From positions 1 through 41,304 of the forward strand of contig JAQUWU010000041.1 of NCBI GenBank assembly GCA_028692715.1: a stretch of DNA of 41,304 nucleotides, given 5' to 3'. This document shows, piece by piece, positions 7,483 through 14,389 of this stretch. Numbering within the stretch: position 1 is the stretch's first letter; each line of letters begins with the position of its first letter. This DNA is from Paludibacter sp. Lineage in GTDB: Bacteria; Bacteroidota; Bacteroidia; Bacteroidales; Paludibacteraceae. The position numbers and the translations under genes were made by a program. The notes under the pieces are model-generated. The model saw only the letters and a program-made list of their open reading frames with translations, did not search any database and was not told the origin of the DNA.

Positions 7483-8481
7483 TTATTTACTCAAACTGCT
7501 CGTTTTATTTTGTTGATTTTTCCATACCAATGCACTTGCACCTACAATAGCAGCATCACCAGAAACAAGTTTAGAAGGTAGTACCTTTATTTTATTTTTA
7601 TAAACTGTTAAAAGGTGGTCTTCCATACTTTCAATTGTAGGCCGTAATAACAAATTTCCAGCTGCCATCGGACCTCCAAAAAGGAAAATTGCTTCAGGAC
7701 TAAAATGATGAACCGTATCTGCTAATGCTTGTCCCAACCATTTACCAGTTGAATTAAAAACTTCCAATGCAATTTCATCGCCTTTTAAGGCTGCTTCACA
7801 AATATTTTTTGCAGTTAGTTCATTGTATGAATAACCTGTCAACAAACTTTTGGTATCATTATATTGAGCAAGCAACTCAAATGCAGTTCGTTTCATTCCT
7901 GTGGCAGAGCAATAAGCTTCGAGATGACCCTTCGCTCCACAGCCACATAAACGTCCATTTGGAATAAGCATAGTATGTCCACATTCTCCAGCAAAACCAT
8001 CCTGGCCATAAACCAAGTTTCCATTGACAACCAGTCCACTTCCCACACCCGTACCTAAGGTGTACATTACAAAATTTCTCATGTCTATAGCCCCTCCAAA
8101 CATCATTTCTCCAATTGCAGTAGCGTTTGCATCGTTTGTTAAGGTTATTGTTTGTATATAAGGAAATTTTTCTTTCAATAAAGATACAAATGGTATTACA
8201 CCTTTAAACGAAAGATTAGGAGCGTGTTCAATTGTGCCAGAATAATAATTTGCATTCGGCGCTCCTATTCCGATTCCAATAATATGAAGATTCACCTCAG
8301 TTTGATACAATCTCTCCAGCAGATTATTGATATTGCCTGATAGCTTATTTGTATACTCTGTAATATCATTATATTCTGATGTAGAGAAATAATCTTTAGC
8401 TAGTACATTGCCATTTTGATCTACTAGTCCTAAAACTGTATTTGTACCTCCAATATCAATTCCAATTGCAACCTGTTTCAT
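7483..8481 (-). CDS. ROK-family sugar kinase (probable glucokinase)
   Basis: The 332-residue protein has the ROK layout: phosphate-binding GIDIGGTN (7-14), catalytic D117 in TNDANA, the LGTGVGSG adenosine motif near 142, ECGH with zinc ligand H169, and the zinc-loop sequence CGCGAKGHLE (179-188). The usual loop is CxCGxxGCxE; here the third cysteine is histidine (H186), which could still bind zinc. ROK kinases phosphorylate glucose, fructose or amino sugars in the cytosol. As last gene of the PUL it would turn the released hexose into its 6-phosphate, and glucose is the natural guess for an alpha-glucan locus. A stem-loop with T-tract just before its start may lower its expression. Confidence 0.85.
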   Translation of the reverse strand: MKQVAIGIDIGGTNTVLGLVDQNGNVLAKDYFSTSEYNDITEYTNKLSGNINNLLERLYQTEVNLHIIGIGIGAPNANYYSGTIEHAPNLSFKGVIPFVSLLKEKFPYIQTITLTNDANATAIGEMMFGGAIDMRNFVMYTLGTGVGSGLVVNGNLVYGQDGFAGECGHTMLIPNGRLCGCGAKGHLEAYCSATGMKRTAFELLAQYNDTKSLLTGYSYNELTAKNICEAALKGDEIALEVFNSTGKWLGQALADTVHHFSPEAIFLFGGPMAAGNLLLRPTIESMEDHLLTVYKNKIKVLPSKLVSGDAAIVGASALVWKNQQNKTSSLSK

Positions 8482-8489
8482 AAATAATC

Positions 8490-8533
8490 AAAAAAATTCT
8501 ATAGCAGACTGTTTTTTGCAATCTACTATAGAT
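8490..8533 (-). terminator. intercistronic terminator-like stem-loop before the ROK kinase
   Basis: On the minus strand TCTATAGTAGATTG pairs with CAGTCTGCTATAGA (14 bp with two G-T pairs) around a CAAAAAA loop, and a T-rich tract follows at once. The T-tract ends about 10 nt before the kinase ATG. It lies 22 nt after the stop of the six-hairpin glycosidase gene, so it should end or attenuate the upstream transcript. Confidence 0.65.
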
Positions 8534-8554
8534 GTCAACTAAAACAACTAATAT

Positions 8555-11233
8555 CTATTTTACCCTGTTTATAATCATGGCATCTATTAATGCCTGATTT
8601 ATATATGTATTCATATTTTCATTTTCTGTTTCCAAACTTATCTCAAACAGGTGTTTGCCTTTCGATAGCTTAATTTGAATACTGTTAGTATAACCCCAAT
8701 TAGACCATTCGTTAGCTCCCCGTTGAGGGAATACTATCGTTCCAGCTGTACTACCATCCACTTTTAGCATTCGAATAGCACATTTGTTTTCAGTGTTTAC
8801 CGGACCGTTACCGTTTGCATATCTAAATTTCAAAGTATATACACCTGATTTGTTTGCACTAAAAGGTAAAGTGATATTTGTATTAACAGAATTGTTTGTT
8901 TCAACATACCCCTTCCCTTGATAGTTGTTTTGTTTGTTATCAGACTTCTGGATAAAATCCTCTAATTCAATGGTATTCTCATTTCGTTTTTCACAAACAA
9001 TTATCGGTTCGGAAGTAAAAGATGGAACTTTATTTTTATCTATTGCGATAATCTGATATTCTGAATATCCTTTATATGGAACCTTTAATTTTGTTTTTAA
9101 AGTCTTCTTCCATAATTTGCCATTTCTCAAAATTGAATACGAAACCGCATTCTCAATTTGTGACCATGTTAGTGATTTGTTAGAGTAACTTCCTAAAGGG
9201 GTTTCTAACGAAGTATAATTACTTGTTTTGTTTATAGGCTCAGCATCTATGTCTTTATTATCCAACACAATTTTCACTGAATGTGTGCCTGATAATAAGT
9301 ATGAAATGGCTGCGGTTGTCGATTTTATTCCATCAATCTCAAAATCAACAATTCGGTTTCCATAGCCACTCATTTCAATATTCAAGATAGTATTACGAAC
9401 TTTAAAATTGGTGAGTGTTCGAGTTCCTGAAAGTGCTTTTGGTACCAGTGGTTGAAATCTAAGACTGTCATCATCAAATTTTACTCCAAAAAGAATTTTA
9501 TGAACTAAAGCCAGATTACCGGAAAGACTCCATAGCATATTACTAGAGTTGATTTGCGTTCCGGCAAAATCACCTGTTTCCGCTACAAAATTCTCTTTGT
9601 TTGTGAGAAATAATGCGGCAGGACGATAAATTGCTGCTATACTTTCCAAAACAGATTGTTCGTTACCTACTTGTGTCGATGCTAATGCCCAATAGGCTTG
9701 TACAAACGGCCATACTCCATTATTGTGGTAGGGTGGTATATTAGGGATTTGTGGATAAATACAAGAGATTCCAAAATCAGTAACAGGAACACTAGAAACT
9801 ATTTTTTTGCTTCTTTCGGCATTAGAAATGCCAAATATAACACATAAAGCCTCCCCTAAAGCTTCAGATCGAGGTGAAACCGATTTAAAATTTCTTCCAT
9901 ACAGATATTGAGCATAATACCCTTTATCTTCTAACCAAAGATACTTGTTAATTCCCTCTTTAATGTGCTCAGCAATTTTGGAATGCTTAACAGCTACTTC
10001 TTCATCATTGAGTATCTCTGCCATCTTTGAAAGAATTATATTGGCCTGATAGTGAACTGCATTTGTTCCCAGACATTCAGACTCGTAAATGTCTGCAGGT
10101 TGCATCCAACGAGGATAAGTTTGTTCGCGCCAATCAAGAAAAGAGGATTCACCTTTTACCAGACCGGTTTCTGTATCATAAGCATTGACTATATCTGCTT
10201 CAATAGATTTTTTGATAATTCCATAGGACTGACGCAACCAATCCATGTTTCCGGTTGCTTTGTATAATTCCCATGCAGCTACAGCCCATATCATACGATC
10301 AGTGGATACAGGGTAAGCACCACCTGTCCCGGTGTCCTGAATAATAAGATTGTTTTTTACTTTGCGCAACAGACTATATTCTGCAACTTTCGGTTGTAAA
10401 TATGCCATTGAAAGTATTATACTATAACTTATATCACGTGTCCAAACACCAGCCCATTCCTTGCCCGTGCGGAAAGTACTATCGGGTTCTACAGCCTTAA
10501 TCATTTCTTCTGTGGTAAGATTATAAATGGCATCAGAAATTGAAAAGTCTGATTTATATTGCGGAAAAGCACTTATATCTTTAGTCAGATTCCAACGATC
10601 TTCAGTAAACTTTATGTCCTGTTTTTTATTCATTATCAGGGTTGTTTCATAAATACTATCGGCGTCAGGGTCGGTTAGTTGCAATCCAGGTTTATTGTAA
10701 AGGTTACTAAAGTCCCACGACAACGGGGCAGCACTACCCGCAACATAAACACCCCTGAAATCAGCTTTAGCAAGCTTATCGCCGTTATAAAGTGTGTAAT
10801 AGCCATTGGTTTCAAATGCTTTGAATACTTTTCGCATGTCAAGTCGAATAGTCCAAACTGTATTTTCGGGTAAATTGATTCCGGCAGGAATAGCCTGATT
10901 TTGTTTTAACTGCATTCCAAAAACCACATTCGTAGTACATTTCCCATTTTCGGGAACTAAAGTTACAACATGATCAATTCCGGAAGGCATTTCATTGTCG
11001 CGGGAGTTGATACTAAACTTAAATTTTATAGTTGGACTGTATTTGTCAGCTTCCAGACTACGATAATTGGATGTAAGTTCTACCGATGAAACAGCATTCG
11101 CCGTAAAAGTACCTTGGACTACCTTATCCGGGAAAATAGTAAATGCTTTCGATTTGTATATTACTGCCTGCAGAGCAGAAAGTTGGAAACAAATCACAAA
11201 TAATAATGTTGTAATTCTTAGTTTTAAATTCAT
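8555..11233 (-). CDS. secreted six-hairpin glycosidase (GH63/MGH1-like) with C-terminal CBM-like domain
   Basis: The 892-residue protein starts with a signal peptide (about 1-23, ending ALQA). Residues 25-220 are beta-rich, including a binding-module-like GVYVAGSAAPLSWD near 161. Residues about 225-590 look like an (alpha/alpha)6 barrel: WTRDISYSIILS with D267, SSFLDWREQTYP with D367, NAVHYQANIILS, and a late AETGDFAGTQ with E552. This resembles GH63/MGH1-like and glycogen-debranching barrels; the named acids are catalytic candidates only. A fibronectin-like stretch (665-745) and a galactose-binding-type domain (about 753-892, beginning TIELEDF) of the CBM6/35 kind follow. It lies between the GH31 and ROK genes. 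An exo-acting alpha-glucosidase in the periplasm is the best guess; family number is unsure. Confidence 0.7.
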   Translation of the reverse strand: MNLKLRITTLLFVICFQLSALQAVIYKSKAFTIFPDKVVQGTFTANAVSSVELTSNYRSLEADKYSPTIKFKFSINSRDNEMPSGIDHVVTLVPENGKCTTNVVFGMQLKQNQAIPAGINLPENTVWTIRLDMRKVFKAFETNGYYTLYNGDKLAKADFRGVYVAGSAAPLSWDFSNLYNKPGLQLTDPDADSIYETTLIMNKKQDIKFTEDRWNLTKDISAFPQYKSDFSISDAIYNLTTEEMIKAVEPDSTFRTGKEWAGVWTRDISYSIILSMAYLQPKVAEYSLLRKVKNNLIIQDTGTGGAYPVSTDRMIWAVAAWELYKATGNMDWLRQSYGIIKKSIEADIVNAYDTETGLVKGESSFLDWREQTYPRWMQPADIYESECLGTNAVHYQANIILSKMAEILNDEEVAVKHSKIAEHIKEGINKYLWLEDKGYYAQYLYGRNFKSVSPRSEALGEALCVIFGISNAERSKKIVSSVPVTDFGISCIYPQIPNIPPYHNNGVWPFVQAYWALASTQVGNEQSVLESIAAIYRPAALFLTNKENFVAETGDFAGTQINSSNMLWSLSGNLALVHKILFGVKFDDDSLRFQPLVPKALSGTRTLTNFKVRNTILNIEMSGYGNRIVDFEIDGIKSTTAAISYLLSGTHSVKIVLDNKDIDAEPINKTSNYTSLETPLGSYSNKSLTWSQIENAVSYSILRNGKLWKKTLKTKLKVPYKGYSEYQIIAIDKNKVPSFTSEPIIVCEKRNENTIELEDFIQKSDNKQNNYQGKGYVETNNSVNTNITLPFSANKSGVYTLKFRYANGNGPVNTENKCAIRMLKVDGSTAGTIVFPQRGANEWSNWGYTNSIQIKLSKGKHLFEISLETENENMNTYINQALIDAMIINRVK

Positions 11234-11361
11234 TGAAATAAAGTTAAATATTTTTTTTACATGTTTACTAGTTACTGAAGAGTCTTTCTTACATTAACAA
11301 ATAGGCACTTCTCTGCTACACCTATTACCATTTAATTTGTTATATTTATATGCATTTGGAA

Positions 11362-11376
11362 TTAATGAGTCATTAA
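11362..11376. promoter_or_regulatory. 15-nt palindrome in the gap before the six-hairpin glycosidase
   Basis: TTAATGAGTCATTAA is a perfect palindrome around a central G, about 130 nt upstream of the start of the six-hairpin glycosidase gene in a 238-nt gap. It has the form of a dimeric repressor or activator site, but no regulator can be linked to it from sequence. Confidence 0.25.
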
Positions 11377-11471
11377 CTCTAAATATGTTCATGTTTTTCG
11401 AGTCCCTAATTATTTATATACAATTGGATTCCATCGATTGGAGTAGCACCACATATAATCGAGAAGCAGTT

Positions 11472-13934
11472 TTATATTGTAGCCTTCATTATGGCATAAT
11501 TTTTAGTTAACTGATTGAAGCTAATAATGTATTTGCCAACTTCGGGTATTGTATATGTAATATCAGGGGCAGTAGGCAATCCTTTTTCAGCTGTTCCACT
11601 TATTCCCACCGCATTCCCCCAAACATCATCCGAACTATCTTTTTGAGTCCAAAATTTAAATGATTGCTTTCCGACAGATAGGGGAATAGTATCTGTGACC
11701 CACTTATTATTTCCAAGATACTTCATGGGTAAGGTCAATGTAGTAGATTTATTAAACACTCCACTGATATACATTGAGGGTATCAATGCCTTATCAATTG
11801 TTGGTTGAGTGTCAGCAATTATTTTTACATATCGAACCGAATCTTTAGACCAGTTAGAATAAGCTATGGTATTATTCAAAACATATCCAATCCGATAGGT
11901 GCGGTTTACTTTTCTATTTCCTTCTGTTTGATTAATAATTATTTTCAATGAATCTTCATGAAATTTTGAAGAAACAAACTGATGGACAGCATAGTCTCCA
12001 GTCTGATAATCGTATCCATTTCCAGCATCGTCGTATAGTTTCCCCTGAGCTGAGCCATCAGTATTAGGATTCATCAGTAATGTAACTGAATCTGTTTTAT
12101 ATTCAGCAGTACTTTGGATAATACCCGTTATAGGTACAATAGCTCCCGGACGAAGAAAAACATAAGGCTGATAGCCATCGTCTATATTTTCAAACTTAAC
12201 CTGATTCCAATTTCCTTTTGGAAAACTTACATTGGTTGCCCAACGAGGTGCTATCAACAAATCACTTCCAAGCAAAAATAGCTGCTGTTCAGAACGTAGA
12301 TTAGCATCAGTATAGTCAGCAAAGAAAGCTGGTTGCATTATTGGATTTCCACTTACTGAAGCTTCCCTAAACAGGCTATAAAGATAAGGCATAAGCCTGT
12401 AACGACGATTTAATGCAGTACGCGAAACGTCTTCAATAGACTTTCCAAAAGCCCATGGTTCCTGATCAATTGTATTATTTGAACTATGGTTACGCGAAAA
12501 TGGATAATAGGCTCCCAGAGCCATCCAGTGTCCCAATAATTCTGCATTGCAATCTCCATCAAAGCCACCTATATCCGGACCATTGAACGGTTGACCCGAC
12601 AAACTCAGATTAATGCACATCGGAATAGACATTTTAAGATAATCCCAGGTTGATCTGTTATCACCAGTCCAGGTAGCTGCATAACGTTGCCCACCCAAAA
12701 AGTTAGAACGGGATAAAATGAACGGACGTTTGTCTGGATTAGCGGATATTAGTCCATCCCGACTCGATTTAACCATCAACATTCCATATACATTATGGTA
12801 TCTGGCATGTGAACCAGCGGGCAAATCACCACCACCTCTGTGTATATTATCCTCAGGCATGGTCCCATTTGATCCGTTAAACACTGAAGGCTCATTCATA
12901 TCATTCCATACGCCATCTATACCCAAAGACATAAAATTACTATATAGATCAGCCCACCAACATTGAGTGGCAGGGCGGGTAAAGTCGGGGAAAACACAAT
13001 TACCCGGCCATACAGTGCCGTTGAATTCTTGTCCTGTGGAAGTTCTCACAAAATGTCCTCTTGCTACTCCGGAATCGTATACTGTATATCCGGTTTCTTT
13101 TTTCACTCCGGGGTCAATCATATATACTGCTTTAAAATTCTTGGTGTGTAAATAATCATTTAGACCTTTTGGATTAGAGAATGTTGTTGGATTGAATGTA
13201 AAGACCTTATAATTGGACATATAGTCAATATCCAACCAAATAACATCAGCTGGGATTTTACGATTTCTGAATTCATCAGCTATTTCCTTTACACGCGTAT
13301 CTGGGCTATAGGTATACTTACTTTGCTGATAACCAATAGCCCAAAGTGGAGGAAGATTTATTTTCCCGGTAAGTTCGGCAAGAGTTTTTTGAACTTCCAT
13401 TGGGTTTTGTTTTTCAATGATTATCACACGAAAAGCCGGACCTTCAGAAGTAATAGTCAATGGGTTTGATAAGTCAAAATACTGTTTCCAGCTATTATCG
13501 GCAATAATACCAAAAGCAGTTCCATCTTTGCGAACACCCATTACCCAAGGGTGAGATTGATAAAGTCTTTTCCCGTTATCGACAGAAGTATATAAATAAT
13601 TATCTGTATTCCATAAAGTTATACTTGTATTGTTACGCCTTAATGAACCTGTAACTTCTCCATTTCCATATAAATCAGCATCCTCATCATAAGTAATAGT
13701 AACTGAAGATTTTCCGTTGATTTTGGAAAATACCGGGCGCGTTTTCCAGTTGTCTGGCACAGAGCCTTGAGGTTGTAGGTTTTTTACTAATGCCAATGAA
13801 GGTAAAGTTCCGGTTGAATCCATATTAGCCGGACAAAAAACTGCCACTCCTTCATTAGTTAAAAATGAAGTTTGTGCAAAAAGAGAACTAAAAAGGAAGA
13901 TGAAGAGTATTGTAATATCTATTTTGATTTTCAT
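11472..13934 (-). CDS. GH31 alpha-glucosidase with one C-terminal binding module
   Basis: I start at the ATG at 13934, giving 820 residues. A frame extension to 13973 adds 13 residues before the signal peptide, and the paralogue at 32587-35991 starts at the equivalent methionine. After the signal peptide (ending LFAQ), the GH31 N-terminal beta domain precedes the barrel. DGVWNDMNEPSVF holds nucleophile D345 and ATWTGDN holds acid/base D425; the beta domains and one starch-binding-like module (about 720-820, starting PSMYISGVFN) follow. It removes alpha-linked glucose from non-reducing ends by a retaining mechanism; linkage is unknown. Unlike its paralogue it lacks a T9SS sorting domain and extra modules, so it is probably periplasmic. 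Confidence 0.9.
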   Translation of the reverse strand: MKIKIDITILFIFLFSSLFAQTSFLTNEGVAVFCPANMDSTGTLPSLALVKNLQPQGSVPDNWKTRPVFSKINGKSSVTITYDEDADLYGNGEVTGSLRRNNTSITLWNTDNYLYTSVDNGKRLYQSHPWVMGVRKDGTAFGIIADNSWKQYFDLSNPLTITSEGPAFRVIIIEKQNPMEVQKTLAELTGKINLPPLWAIGYQQSKYTYSPDTRVKEIADEFRNRKIPADVIWLDIDYMSNYKVFTFNPTTFSNPKGLNDYLHTKNFKAVYMIDPGVKKETGYTVYDSGVARGHFVRTSTGQEFNGTVWPGNCVFPDFTRPATQCWWADLYSNFMSLGIDGVWNDMNEPSVFNGSNGTMPEDNIHRGGGDLPAGSHARYHNVYGMLMVKSSRDGLISANPDKRPFILSRSNFLGGQRYAATWTGDNRSTWDYLKMSIPMCINLSLSGQPFNGPDIGGFDGDCNAELLGHWMALGAYYPFSRNHSSNNTIDQEPWAFGKSIEDVSRTALNRRYRLMPYLYSLFREASVSGNPIMQPAFFADYTDANLRSEQQLFLLGSDLLIAPRWATNVSFPKGNWNQVKFENIDDGYQPYVFLRPGAIVPITGIIQSTAEYKTDSVTLLMNPNTDGSAQGKLYDDAGNGYDYQTGDYAVHQFVSSKFHEDSLKIIINQTEGNRKVNRTYRIGYVLNNTIAYSNWSKDSVRYVKIIADTQPTIDKALIPSMYISGVFNKSTTLTLPMKYLGNNKWVTDTIPLSVGKQSFKFWTQKDSSDDVWGNAVGISGTAEKGLPTAPDITYTIPEVGKYIISFNQLTKNYAIMKATI

Positions 13935-14106
13935 GAAATTTAATGAAGGATAAGTTTGTTTGTTTTTAATCATATTTTACAAAATACGATTCTATGTTTA
14001 TTCTAAAATTAGTATAGTTTTAACCAAGCATATATCAGTGAGTTCAGATTTGTATACATGCTGTTAATAATTAGAAGATATATGTAATTATTTTTATGTT
14101 TAAAGC

Positions 14107-14209
14107 TTAATTATGAGTAATTTTTAAGTTCTGTAAATCAATCAAATCATAGGAACCATCTATTGTAGTAGATGTACTATAACCTAAGAATATTGATTCT
14201 AATGATAAA
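14107..14209 (-). pseudogene. possible decayed second copy of the small peptide gene
   Basis: Just past the peptide stop, in the next frame and without a start codon, the minus strand reads DLSLESIFLGYSTSTTIDGS and continues to a stop at 14107. It shares a 15-nt direct repeat (14194-14208 with 14291-14305) that encodes LSLES in both copies. This may be a frameshifted or truncated duplicate; chance similarity beyond the repeat cannot be ruled out. Confidence 0.25.
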
Positions 14210-14380
14210 TCATGTTGTGTTAATTATAAAAGGATCTTTCCTAAAATACTCTATATTGTTAAGTGTTTCTAATGGTCCTTCAGGTGGATCTGATTCTAAT
14301 GATAATGAAATTTCGTTATCTAATCTTATAAACTCAATAATCGGAGTAACATATGCCTTTTTCTGTTCATTAATTCCCAT
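14210..14380 (-). CDS. 56-aa small peptide with LDNEISLSLES-PPEGP signature
   Basis: This short gene starts 9 nt after the stop of the 879-residue T9SS protein, so it is surely in the same transcript. The peptide has a basic N-terminus (residues 1-9), then YVTPIIEFIRLDNEISLSLE (10-29), SDPPEGPLE (30-38) and a polar tail. From memory, Bacteroidales genomes carry many unannotated peptides of about 50-60 residues with a KxYxxPxIExIxLDNEISLxLxS-PPxGP pattern; no function is known to me. It has no signal peptide, membrane segment or lipobox. Codon pattern, tight spacing and the conserved-looking core argue that it is real. A direct repeat and a possible decayed copy lie directly downstream. Confidence 0.7.
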   Translation of the reverse strand: MGINEQKKAYVTPIIEFIRLDNEISLSLESDPPEGPLETLNNIEYFRKDPFIINTT

Positions 14381-14389
14381 ATTTCAATA

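Noticed and set aside
13935-13973. Extended start for the GH31 gene at 13973
   Set aside because: The extra 13 residues precede a normal signal peptide, and the paralogue starts at the equivalent internal methionine.
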